A stretch of 11,367 nt of DNA from an uncultured Streptomyces sp. (GTDB taxonomy: Bacteria; Actinomycetota; Actinomycetes; Streptomycetales; Streptomycetaceae): positions 1 to 11,367 of the forward strand of contig CAMLJW010000141.1 of the NCBI GenBank assembly GCA_946480485.1, written 5' to 3'. This document shows, in pieces, positions 1 through 5,968 of the stretch (its first letter is position 1; every line of letters starts with the position of its first letter). The notes below the pieces were generated by a model. The model saw nothing but the letters and a program-made list of their open reading frames with translations, ran no database searches and was not told where the DNA came from. Position numbers and translations under genes: made by a program.

Positions 1-57
1 TGCCGGAGTGACCCCGTCCCCGACCGTCGGCGCGTCCACCGGCACAGGACGCCGGGG

Positions 58-155
58 CTACGCCTGGGCGAACCCGGCGAGAGCCCGGTACAAGCGGTCG
101 CTGCCGCCCAGGTGGGCGGCGATGGCGACGGGTCGCCGGAGTGGGCGTGGGCCCT
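58..155 (-). pseudogene. DUF2252 protein C-terminal relic, frameshifted
   Basis: On the minus strand, 155-130 reads RAHAHSGDP. One base out of frame, 129-61 reads VAIAAHLGGSDRLYRALAGFAQA, followed by TAG at 60-58. From memory of the family, the DUF2252 C-terminus runs as ARAHARSGD, then VAIAAYLG, then FAxAYADQNERDY. Both pieces therefore fit one ancestral frame with a single base missing near 130. The stop falls exactly where the conserved YADQNERDY would begin, and that motif is absent. The N-terminal bulk of the gene cannot be present, because the upstream side is occupied by the leader and start of the plus-strand membrane gene at 186. I infer a decayed relic about 33 codons long. The family assignment rests on remembered consensus, not on an alignment. 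Confidence 0.55.
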
Positions 156-174
156 GCCCCGCCTCGAACCTACC

Positions 175-180
175 AAGGAG
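175..180 (+). promoter_or_regulatory. Ribosome binding site of membrane protein gene
   Basis: AAGGAG ends five bases before ATG 186. It decides the start, because the in-frame alternative at 141 has no comparable site and lies within the DUF2252 relic. Confidence 0.75.
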
Positions 181-185
181 CGTCC

Positions 186-1535
186 ATGGTCCCGAACAAC
201 GCCTCCGGACCGTCCCACTCCGGCAAAACCCCGGACAGCGGCCGTCACCTGACGCCTGCGGAACACGCGGAGTACAAGCGCCTTCGTGGCGCCGAGAAGG
301 TACGCCACCGGCGCCTGCGCTACGTGGGTGCCGCCGTCCTGCTGCTGCTGGCCCTCCTGCTCGCCCCCCTGGCCGTGGTCGCGGCCTGGGTGGACGACGA
401 GGTCTCCGACACCGACCGGTACGTGCAGACCGTCGCGCCGATGGCGTCGGAACCGGCCGTCCAGGACGTCGTGATCGACCGGCTGACCAACCGTGTCGTG
501 GAGAACGTGGACGTCGAGGCGGTGACGGCCGCGCTCACCAAGACACTCGCGGACGCCGGGGCGCCACCGCGCGTCGTCGAGGGGGCCGAGGCCCTCGACG
601 GCCCGCTGCGTTCCGCGGTCACGACGGTCGCGGACCGCGTCATCACCCGCGTGGTCACCAGCGACGCCTTCCAGCAGGCATGGGAAGGCGCCAACCGGCG
701 GGCCCACGGCGCGGTGGTGAACATGCTCACCGGAGAGCGGGAGGGCGCCCTGCGCACCTCGGGCGACACGATCGAGCTGGACCTCGGAGCGGTGGTCGAC
801 GAAGCACGTCAGCGCCTCGTCGACGCGGGCTTCGACAAGGCCGCCGCCATCCCGGACACCGACCGGACGGTCACGCTGTTCGAGACCGAGAAACTGGGCA
901 AGGCGCAGGACGCCCTGCGGCTGCTGGACGTCGTCGGCATCTGGCTGCCCGTACTGACCGTCGTGCTCGCCGTCCTCGCCGTGTGGACCGCTCCCGCACA
1001 CCGGGTGATGCTCATGGTCACGGCCACCGGCGTCGGCGTGATGATGGTGCTGCTGCTCGTCGCGCTGGCCGTCGTACGGCGGGTCTACCTTGACGCGGTC
1101 CCCCCGGCGACCCTGCCCACCGACGCCGCCGCCGCGATCTTCGACACCTTCATGCGCTTCCTGCGCGACAGCACCCGCACCCTCCTCGTCGTGGCCGTCA
1201 TCACCGGGCTGGCCGCCTACCTGTACGGCCCCGGACGCGCGGCCCGCGGCGTGCGGTCGCTCACCCAGCGGGGCGCCACGGCCGCCGGCCGGTCGCTGCA
1301 CCGGGCCGGAGTACGCACCGGCTCCACCGGACGCTGGCTGGACACCCACCGGGCATGGACCACCGGTGTCGTCATCGGGGCGGGTGTCTTGGCGCTCGTG
1401 CTCTGGAACTACCCCACGGTCGGCGCGGTGGCACTGGTCCTCGGCGTGGTCCTCGCCGCGCTGGCCGTGCTGGCCGTGCTCGCCGCCGCGGCGGGACCGG
1501 AGCCGGCCGCGACCGCCGGGGAACCGGAGCGGTAA
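186..1535 (+). CDS. Six-pass integral membrane protein of unknown function
   Basis: The protein has 449 residues from ATG 186. The N-terminus is hydrophilic with a basic stretch (KVRHRRLR, 38-45), followed by a membrane helix at about 46-67. Then comes a soluble segment of about 180 residues (70-249) that begins with DTDRYVQTVAPMASEPAVQD, a pattern I associate with a widespread actinobacterial membrane family of unknown role. Further helices lie at about 250-269, 274-297, 331-348, 391-408 and 412-434. The basic N-terminus suggests it is cytoplasmic, which would put the 70-249 domain outside the cell. I see no catalytic motif. The gene appears to be monocistronic, because a strong hairpin (1659-1679) follows within 125 bases. 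A transport or envelope-maintenance role is only a guess; the coding call itself is firm. Confidence 0.85.
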   Translation: MVPNNASGPSHSGKTPDSGRHLTPAEHAEYKRLRGAEKVRHRRLRYVGAAVLLLLALLLAPLAVVAAWVDDEVSDTDRYVQTVAPMASEPAVQDVVIDRLTNRVVENVDVEAVTAALTKTLADAGAPPRVVEGAEALDGPLRSAVTTVADRVITRVVTSDAFQQAWEGANRRAHGAVVNMLTGEREGALRTSGDTIELDLGAVVDEARQRLVDAGFDKAAAIPDTDRTVTLFETEKLGKAQDALRLLDVVGIWLPVLTVVLAVLAVWTAPAHRVMLMVTATGVGVMMVLLLVALAVVRRVYLDAVPPATLPTDAAAAIFDTFMRFLRDSTRTLLVVAVITGLAAYLYGPGRAARGVRSLTQRGATAAGRSLHRAGVRTGSTGRWLDTHRAWTTGVVIGAGVLALVLWNYPTVGAVALVLGVVLAALAVLAVLAAAAGPEPAATAGEPER

Positions 1536-1658
1536 TCGAGTGAACGCTCACGGCGGCCCGGCCGGGCGAGTGTGCCGCTCTGCCGAGTACACAACCGCGA
1601 TCCCGCAGGCCATGGCGCAGTCGATCACACGGCCCCGGCCGACCGCAGCGGCACACAC

Positions 1659-1679
1659 CCTCACCCGCCTCGGGTGAGG
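1659..1679 (+). terminator. Hairpin terminator after the membrane protein gene
   Basis: CCTCACCCG (1659-1667), a 3-base loop, then CGGGTGAGG (1671-1679): a perfect 9-bp stem. No T-run follows, which is common for Streptomyces terminators. It lies 124 bases after the stop and before the next gene. Confidence 0.55.
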
Positions 1680-1712
1680 CCAACGGCTCCTTGCCGTGGG
1701 CACGCTGAGAAC

Positions 1713-1741
1713 GGCATGCGGCGTCTTCCGCGGCGCATGCC
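1713..1741 (+). promoter_or_regulatory. Inverted repeat in the leader of the SHOCT gene
   Basis: GGCATGCG (1713-1720) and CGCATGCC (1734-1741) form a perfect 8-bp inverted repeat around a 13-base spacer. An inner GCG/CGC pair could extend it. It ends six bases before the GGAGGAG ribosome site (1748-1754), so it could be an operator or an RNA hairpin affecting translation. The function is inferred from position only. Confidence 0.35.
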
Positions 1742-1758
1742 CGGAATGGAGGAGAGAC

Positions 1759-2229
1759 ATGAGTGCGCAGACATACCTCGCGTACGACTTTCCGCTGCTG
1801 AGCGCCTTCTGGACCGTGTTCTGGATCTTCCTGTGGATCATGTGGTTCGTCCTGCTCTTCCGGATCGTCGTCGACATCTTCCGTGACGACTCCCTCAGCG
1901 GCTGGGCCAAGGCGGGCTGGCTGGTGTTCGTCCTCGTCCTGCCCTTCCTGGGCGTGTTCATCTATGTGATCGCCCGTGGCAAGAACATGGGCCGCCGGGA
2001 GATGGCGCAGGCGCGCGCGCAGCAGGAGGAGTTCGAGAGCTACGTCCGGGACACCGCCAAGGGTGGCGAGAGCCGGGCCAGCAGCGTCGACGAACTCGCC
2101 AGGCTGTCCGAGATCCGCGCCCGCGGTGACATCACGGACGAGGAGTTCCGCAGGGCGAAGGAACTGGTCCTGACCGGGACGGGCCCTTCGGGGCGCCCGA
2201 CCGGCCTCACCCCCCCGTCCGGTGCCTGA
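1759..2229 (+). CDS. PLDc_N / SHOCT domain small membrane protein
   Basis: The protein has 156 residues. ATG 1759 is chosen because GGAGGAG lies at 1748-1754; the longer frame from 1696 would run through the leader inverted repeat. Two membrane helices (about 15-40 and 51-72) with the pattern W..FVLVLPFLG..IYVIARG match the PLDc_N module, the N-terminal membrane region of cardiolipin-synthase-like proteins, present here without any phospholipase D HKD domain. A charged linker (77-105) follows, then a SHOCT domain at 109-138 (VDELARLSEIRARGDITDEEF). SHOCT modules are short oligomerisation elements found at protein ends. The protein is probably a membrane-anchored scaffold or stress accessory, but its exact role is unknown. 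It is the first gene of a possible three-gene unit with the DUF7144 and kinase genes. Confidence 0.88.
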   Translation: MSAQTYLAYDFPLLSAFWTVFWIFLWIMWFVLLFRIVVDIFRDDSLSGWAKAGWLVFVLVLPFLGVFIYVIARGKNMGRREMAQARAQQEEFESYVRDTAKGGESRASSVDELARLSEIRARGDITDEEFRRAKELVLTGTGPSGRPTGLTPPSGA

Positions 2230-2289
2230 GCGCCGCCGGACATACCGGACGTCCCTCACACCGGACATCATCGAAATGAGGTAGCCAGG

Positions 2290-2736
2290 ATGACCGCCAC
2301 ACACCCCGGACGCGCGCACCCGGTCAGGCAGGAGTGGGCCACCGGCCTGACGGCCTTCGCAGCCGTCATGCTCATGATCGCCGGAATACTCGACATCATG
2401 CGAGGCATCGCGGCGATCGCCGAAGACGACATATTCGTCACGACGAGGAACTACATCTTCGCGTTCGACCTCACCAGCTGGGGCTGGATCCACCTCGCCC
2501 TCGGTGTGCTCGCCGTGATCATCAGCGTCGGGCTGTTCCAGGCCTCGACGTGGGCACGCGTCGCCGGCGTGGGCATCGCCGGACTCGTCATCATCGCCAA
2601 CTTCGTCTCCCTGCCGTACTACCCGGTCTGGTCGGTCGTGATGATCGCCATCTCGGGCTTCATCATCTGGGCCCTGTGCGTGACGCGGAAGGACGACGCC
2701 TTCGCCCCGTTCGAGCGCCCACCGGACAAGGTGTGA
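2290..2736 (+). CDS. DUF7144 family four-pass membrane protein
   Basis: The protein has 148 residues from ATG 2290, with GAGG eight bases upstream. Four hydrophobic helices lie at about 17-41, 65-84, 90-108 and 111-131. The motifs I recognise from the DUF7144 family are WGWIHLALGV after the first extracytoplasmic loop (64-73), WARVAGV (88-94) and NFVSLPYYPVWS (104-115). No catalytic residues are apparent and the function of the family is not known to me. It begins 60 bases after the SHOCT gene stop in the same direction. That gap carries the motif CCGGAC three times (2236, 2246 and about 2262) and the palindrome GGACGTCC (2247-2254). Co-transcription with the SHOCT gene is likely but unproven. 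Confidence 0.87.
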   Translation: MTATHPGRAHPVRQEWATGLTAFAAVMLMIAGILDIMRGIAAIAEDDIFVTTRNYIFAFDLTSWGWIHLALGVLAVIISVGLFQASTWARVAGVGIAGLVIIANFVSLPYYPVWSVVMIAISGFIIWALCVTRKDDAFAPFERPPDKV

Positions 2737-2760
2737 GTCCTGGCCTCCAGCGCAGCACGA

Positions 2761-2779
2761 CGTGCCCGGGACCGGCACG
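2761..2779 (+). terminator. Weak hairpin between DUF7144 and lipid kinase genes
   Basis: CGTGCC (2761-2766) and GGCACG (2774-2779) form a 6-bp stem with a 7-base loop inside the 88-base gap. No T-run follows. It could attenuate read-through, or may be chance in GC-rich DNA. Confidence 0.2.
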
Positions 2780-2824
2780 GCCGGCGAGCCGATCCGTAGC
2801 CCGACAACGTGAGGGAGGGGGCTC

Positions 2825-4213
2825 ATGAGAAGACGCACCGCGACCGGGAGCCGGCCGGCACGAGCTTCACCGGCGGCCCCCGGCGGGCACCGTGCCCGAT
2901 GGGCGCGCCTGGCACTGCTCGTCCTCCTGGCGAGCGTGCTCGTACCACTCACCGTCGCTGGTCTGCGCAGCGTCCTCTGGGTGCTGATCGGCGTCGCCGG
3001 ACTGGCCCTGGCCGCGGTCGGGGTGTGGTGGACCCTGGCACACGCCGGCGTGACGCGCGTACTGGGAGTGGCCCTGTCCGTGATCGCGCCGGCCACGGTC
3101 CTGGCCCTGTACGCCGCATCGGGCATGCTGGGAACGGCCCTCCTCGCCCTGGCCCTGTGGGCGCTGGCCGTGGCGGCGGCCCGGAACGCCTCATCGCCGG
3201 CGCACGCCCCCTCCTCACCCTCACGGGAGGAGAGGCCCCCTGCCAAGCACCCACGTCACCCCTGGATCCTCATGAACCCGCGCTCCGGTGGCGGCAAGGT
3301 GGACCGCTACCACCTCGCGGACAAGGCCGGCGCAGCGGGCGCCCGTGTCGTCCTGCTCGGTGCCGGGCATCAGGACGTGGCCGAACTCGCCCGGCAGGCT
3401 GTTTCCGAGGGAGCCGACCTGCTGGGCGTGGCGGGCGGCGACGGCACCCAGGCCCTGGTGGCAGAGGTGGCGGCGCGGCACCACCTGCCCTTCGTGGTGA
3501 TCCCCGCCGGCACCCGCAATCACTTCGCCCTCGACCTCGGCCTCGACCGCGACGACCCGGCGGCTTCCCTGGACGCCCTGACCGACGGGGTCGAGCTCCG
3601 TGTCGACCTCGGATTCGCCGCCGACCGGGTCTTCGTCAACAACGCCTCCTTCGGCACCTACGCGGCCGTCGTCAGCGACCCCGCCTACCGCGACGACAAA
3701 GTGCGCACGGCCCTGCAGGCGCTGCCCGGACTCCTCACCGGCCTCGACGCCCCCAGGCTGCGGGTGCGCTCCGCCGGTGTGCACGTCGAGGGGCTGCAGG
3801 CGCTGCTCGTCAGCAACAACCCCTACCGGCGAGCCGTCGACTCGCCCCACCCCGGACGCAGGGAGCGGCTGGACTCGGGGCGGCTCGGCGTGCTGGGCGT
3901 GCACGTCGAGAACACCGCACAGGCGGCGCGGGTGGTGCGGGGTGCCCGTTCCCCGAACCTCACACGGTTCACCGCGGAGGAAGTCGTCGTCGACTCGGAA
4001 GCGGACACCGTCCCGGCCGGCGTCGACGGGGAGCACGTGCTGCTGCCGACACCCGTGGTCTGCCGCATCATGCCCAGCGCGCTACGCGTCCAGGTGCCAC
4101 GCCACCGCCCGGGAGTACCGGTCAGCAGACCGGCGGCCGACTGGCCGCGCGTCGTACGGCTCGCGCTGGGCCGACCGGCCCCGGCCCGCGGGCGGGACCC
4201 GGCGGCCGCCTGA
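2825..4213 (+). CDS. Diacylglycerol kinase family lipid kinase with N-terminal membrane domain
   Basis: The protein has 462 residues from ATG 2825, preceded by GGGAGGGG (2813-2820). The N-terminal 120 residues contain about four hydrophobic helices (28-46, 49-70, 74-95, 97-118). A Ser/Pro-rich linker (122-140) leads to a DAGK_cat domain: NPRSGGGK (151-158), the nucleotide-binding GGDGT (204-208), PAGTRNHFALDLGL (227-240) and the C-terminal VDGE (400-403). The family (DgkB/YegS/LCB5-like) phosphorylates a lipid hydroxyl such as diacylglycerol with ATP at the cytoplasmic face of the membrane. The actual substrate cannot be read from sequence. The catalytic motifs look intact, so an active enzyme is expected. 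Its position after two small membrane proteins suggests envelope lipid turnover or stress adaptation. The tail (430-462) is Pro/Arg/Ala-rich and probably disordered. Confidence 0.9.
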   Translation: MRRRTATGSRPARASPAAPGGHRARWARLALLVLLASVLVPLTVAGLRSVLWVLIGVAGLALAAVGVWWTLAHAGVTRVLGVALSVIAPATVLALYAASGMLGTALLALALWALAVAAARNASSPAHAPSSPSREERPPAKHPRHPWILMNPRSGGGKVDRYHLADKAGAAGARVVLLGAGHQDVAELARQAVSEGADLLGVAGGDGTQALVAEVAARHHLPFVVIPAGTRNHFALDLGLDRDDPAASLDALTDGVELRVDLGFAADRVFVNNASFGTYAAVVSDPAYRDDKVRTALQALPGLLTGLDAPRLRVRSAGVHVEGLQALLVSNNPYRRAVDSPHPGRRERLDSGRLGVLGVHVENTAQAARVVRGARSPNLTRFTAEEVVVDSEADTVPAGVDGEHVLLPTPVVCRIMPSALRVQVPRHRPGVPVSRPAADWPRVVRLALGRPAPARGRDPAAA

Positions 4214-4239
4214 GCCGAGGCTGCGATCCGCAAGAGCCG

Positions 4240-4335
4240 CGCGGCCGCCTTCCCGCCCGGCACGTGGCCACCGCCTCGTCCAGCTCCGGCACGGCATACG
4301 CCCGGGGAGCCGTCACCGCAGGAAAGTCCTGAGCC
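4240..4335 (-). pseudogene. Possible dehydrogenase C-terminal relic
   Basis: The minus strand reads AQDFPAVTAPRAYAVPELDEAV with mostly G/C third positions, then continues into a basic stretch without a clean end. The segment AYAVPELDEAVATCRAG resembles the tail of zinc-type alcohol dehydrogenases (Y.l.e.deAv..l.aG). No start or catalytic domain accompanies it. It may equally be chance in GC-rich DNA. Confidence 0.2.
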
Positions 4336-4452
4336 TCGGGCGTCCGTCGGCTGCTCCGCATGCTCGCGTACCTCTCTTGCCGGTTCCCACCGGCCGTACC
4401 GACGGTCGCGGCGACGGCCCGGGACGGATCTCGACCGGCTCGCTCAGGCAAT

Positions 4453-4481
4453 CCCGAGGATCGGGCGATCCCCGATAAAAT
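4453..4481 (+). promoter_or_regulatory. Putative promoter/operator of DUF488 gene
   Basis: TAAAAT (4476-4481) is a near-consensus -10 hexamer in otherwise GC-rich DNA, 86 bases before the start. No convincing -35 is seen. Overlapping dyads lie immediately upstream: CCCGA (4453-4457) with TCGGG (4461-4465), and ATCGGG (4460-4465) with CCCGAT (4471-4476). They are mutually exclusive and touch the -10. Confidence 0.3.
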
Positions 4482-4566
4482 GAGCGAGTCGGAAATGCCC
4501 GCTGTGCGAGGAAGGTCAAGGCGCGCACCGGGGACAGGCTGACTGATCGATCTGGAGGGTGGGGTC

Positions 4567-4929
4567 ATGGCCGAAAAGATCATTTACCGTAGGGTCTACG
4601 AGGAGACCTCGCCCAGGGACGGTAAGCGGGTGCTGGTGGACCGGGTCTGGCCGCGGGGCATGCGCAAGGAGGACGCGCACCTGGACGAGTGGCTTCGCGA
4701 TGTCGCCCCCTCAACCGAACTGCGCCGCTGGTACGGTCACGAGCCCAGCCGCTTCGCCGGGTTCCGCCGCCGCTACCTGGCCGAACTGCGCGATGCCGGA
4801 CACCGGCAGGCCGCCGAGCACCTGCGTGATCTCGCCGCCCACAACAAGCTCACGCTGCTGACCGCCACGAAGGACGTGGACCACAGCCAGGCCGCCGTCC
4901 TCGCCGAGTGGCTGACCGGCACACGGTGA
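4567..4929 (+). CDS. DUF488 family (YeaO-like) protein
   Basis: The protein has 120 residues from ATG 4567, with GGAGGG (4554-4559) seven bases upstream. It is a full-length DUF488/YeaO-type protein: RVLVDRVWPRG (21-31), DEWLRDVAPSTELRRWYGH (40-58), FRRRYLAEL (66-74) and TLLTATKDVDHSQA (96-109). These are the conserved blocks I know for the family, whose biochemical role is not established. No membrane segment or signal peptide is present, so it is cytoplasmic. A strong hairpin 36 bases after the stop suggests it is transcribed alone. Translation in the +1 frame over the same stretch is a shadow. Confidence 0.92.
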   Translation: MAEKIIYRRVYEETSPRDGKRVLVDRVWPRGMRKEDAHLDEWLRDVAPSTELRRWYGHEPSRFAGFRRRYLAELRDAGHRQAAEHLRDLAAHNKLTLLTATKDVDHSQAAVLAEWLTGTR

Positions 4930-4965
4930 CCGCGCAGAGAGCCGAGGCAGAGCTCAGACAGGCCG

Positions 4966-4983
4966 GGCGCCGATGCCGGCGCC
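4966..4983 (+). terminator. Terminator after DUF488 gene
   Basis: GGCGCCG (4966-4972), loop ATGC, CGGCGCC (4977-4983): a perfect 7-bp stem, extendable by one G-T pair and followed by TTCTC. It lies 36 bases after the stop. Confidence 0.6.
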
Positions 4984-5052
4984 TTCTCAGTAGCGGTTGC
5001 CACCACGCGGGTGTAGCGTCGTGATCAGCAGTCGTGGTTCCGAAGTCCCGTT

Positions 5053-5089
5053 CGCCCGTGATCACGATCATGGGCGTTCTTGCTTTTCC
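5053..5089 (+). promoter_or_regulatory. Terminator-like hairpin with T-rich tail in cold-shock leader
   Basis: CGCCCGTGAT (5053-5062), loop CACG, ATCATGGGCG (5067-5076): a 10-bp stem with one G-T pair, immediately followed by TTCTTGCTTTTCC. The first half also contains the palindrome CGTGATCACG (5057-5066), whose CGTGATCA recurs at 5020-5027. It sits 88 bases before the cold-shock start. It is either the terminator of upstream transcription or a leader element able to attenuate the csp mRNA. Confidence 0.5.
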
Positions 5090-5152
5090 AGCGCCTCTCC
5101 GGACCAGGGCGATCACCTCCCGGGCACGCAGGGAGCGGGCCTGATTCCCTCG

Positions 5153-5158
5153 AAGGAG
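5153..5158 (+). promoter_or_regulatory. Ribosome binding site of cold-shock gene
   Basis: AAGGAG lies six bases before ATG 5165. It fixes the start, excluding the longer in-frame extension from 4997, which would read through the leader hairpin. A CACCTCC element (5114-5120) upstream could pair with it. Confidence 0.75.
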
Positions 5159-5164
5159 ACAGTT

Positions 5165-5368
5165 ATGGCCAGGGGCACGGTTAAGTGGTTCAACAGTGAG
5201 AAGGGCTTCGGCTTCATCGAGCAGGAGGGCGGCGGTCCCGACGTCTTCGCCCACTACTCCAACATCGCCGCCCAGGGTTACCGCGAGCTGCAGGAGGGCC
5301 AGAAGGTCGAGTTCGACATCACCCAGGGCCAGAAAGGCCCACAGGCGGAGAACATCCGCCCCGCCTGA
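5165..5368 (+). CDS. Cold-shock protein, CspA family
   Basis: The 67-residue protein is a single cold-shock (OB-fold) domain and is full length for the family. It starts [21 protein letters not shown]1 is KGFGFI (13-18) and RNP2 is VFAHY (27-31); the last RNP2 aromatic is Tyr where Phe is usual, a conservative change. Trp8, Phe9, Phe15 and Phe17 supply the nucleic-acid-stacking surface. Such proteins bind single-stranded RNA or DNA and act as RNA chaperones in the cytoplasm. The region between the DUF488 terminator and the start (about 180 bases) is long for a Streptomyces gene and contains a strong hairpin. That fits leader-based control, although no promoter could be placed with confidence. 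A 6-bp hairpin (5344-5360) overlaps the 3' end of the coding region. Confidence 0.96.
   Translation: MARGTVKWFNSEKGFGFIEQEGGGPDVFAHYSNIAAQGYRELQEGQKVEFDITQGQKGPQAENIRPA
5344..5360 (+). terminator. Small hairpin at the 3' end of the cold-shock gene
   Basis: GGCGGA (5344-5349), loop GAACA, TCCGCC (5355-5360): a perfect 6-bp stem overlapping the last codons. It has no T-run. It could help end the transcript, but coding constraint or chance is also possible. Confidence 0.25.
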
Positions 5369-5439
5369 TCCAGCCGCCCTGGCGAGGCCCGGTATACCGA
5401 CTTGGCCGCGCGGTAGGAGACCCGGGCCACCGCCGCTGA

Positions 5440-5580
5440 CGGGCGGCCGCCACCGCGCACACCGTGACGGCGTCGGTGAAGCCGTCGGCCGAGCCGCGAC
5501 CGACGCCGGTGGCCGCGACGGCGGAGACGACCGCGACGCCGATCGAACCGCCCACCTCGTGGAAGGTGTTGACTCCGCGA
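5440..5580 (-). pseudogene. DHA2-type MFS exporter C-terminal relic
   Basis: Minus-strand 5570-5442 reads NTFHEVGGSIGVAVVSAVAATG followed by a linker, then DGFTDAVTVCAVAA. This is the signature of the last two membrane helices of EmrB/QacA-like (DHA2) drug:H+ antiporters, whose consensus is roughly NTFxExGGaxGVAvxs...F..A. The intact family has about 450-500 residues, and the rest of the gene is missing on the upstream side. Downstream the frame runs into basic shadow sequence antisense to csp. A +1 shift gives VSGGGPGLLPRG, which may be the original C-terminus after a frameshift. It has no start codon or ribosome site, and I infer a truncated, frameshifted remnant. Confidence 0.6.
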
Positions 5581-5659
5581 CCACCTCGGCACGGCCGGAC
5601 CGGCAAGCACTCCCCGGCGCACTGACGCCCGTTCGCAACTGCCGGTGGCGGCTACATGC

Positions 5660-5689
5660 TTCGGCCGGGGCCGGCCCGACCCGGCCGAA
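5660..5689. repeat. Perfect 10-bp inverted repeat (hairpin)
   Basis: TTCGGCCGGG (5660-5669) and CCCGGCCGAA (5680-5689) are exact reverse complements around a 10-base GC-rich loop. It lies just beyond the truncated end of the MFS relic, where the base composition changes. It may be a bidirectional terminator or the scar of a recombination or insertion event. Confidence 0.5.
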
Positions 5690-5857
5690 ACGCGATGGAT
5701 GCTCGAATCAAACATGCCCGTGATCGGCGGGATGAGTTCGTTGGCTTGTTTGCAGAGCTTGGACTGCGCTTGTCCGCCGGGCAATTGCAAGGGTGAGCAG
5801 GCCAGTGGCATGGTGGTGCGGCTCCGCTCCCCCCGCGGAACTGCAACCCGGCATGTA

Positions 5858-5868
5858 TCACAATGTGA
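5858..5868. promoter_or_regulatory. TCACA-A-TGTGA palindrome upstream of acyl-CoA dehydrogenase
   Basis: An 11-base palindrome with a single central base, in the AT-rich segment 205 bases before the acyl-CoA dehydrogenase start. Such short dyads are typical regulator operators, but no matching regulator gene is in the window. Confidence 0.25.
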
Positions 5869-5932
5869 GCAAGCCTGTTTACCCATCGCACAGTTGAGCC
5901 CAAAACACAATACAGAAAGATTCAGCCAAACC

Positions 5933-5968
5933 CTACAGACGATCTTGGCGGCGATGGCCGATCTGTAG
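5933..5968. repeat. 7-bp inverted repeat in acyl-CoA dehydrogenase leader
   Basis: CTACAGA (5933-5939) and TCTGTAG (5962-5968) are exact complements around a 22-base spacer, 105-140 bases before the start. It is a possible operator or leader hairpin. It follows the AT-rich run AAAACACAATACAGAAAG (about 5902-5919), the most promoter-like composition here. Confidence 0.3.

Larger units (their letters stand above)
4214..4566. other. Gap between lipid kinase and DUF488 genes
   Basis: This stretch of 353 bases has no intact gene. Its first third has a coding-like reading on the minus strand (about 4335-4240). Its last third holds overlapping small inverted repeats and the best AT-rich -10-like sequence for the DUF488 gene. 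Confidence 0.6.

Noticed and set aside
8..1093. 361-codon plus-strand frame at the left edge
   Set aside because: It overlaps the membrane protein in another frame and is made of Arg/Gly/Pro low-complexity translation with no ribosome site.
1372..3246. 624-codon minus-strand open frame across the membrane, SHOCT and DUF7144 genes
   Set aside because: It is the antisense of several genes with clear families and ribosome sites. Its translation is Arg/Gly/Pro-rich and changes character at each gene boundary, typical of a GC-rich shadow.
2809..4332. 507-codon plus-strand frame overlapping the lipid kinase
   Set aside because: The overlapping frame holds all DAGK motifs and a strong ribosome site. 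This one is Arg/Gly/Pro-rich shadow sequence.
4997..5019. TTGCCA/TAGCGT as the csp promoter
   Set aside because: The spacer is only 11 bases, too short for a vegetative promoter.
5020..5066. CGTGATCA direct repeats as iteron-like or attachment sites
   Set aside because: There are only two copies 37 bases apart, and the second is part of a better explained hairpin.
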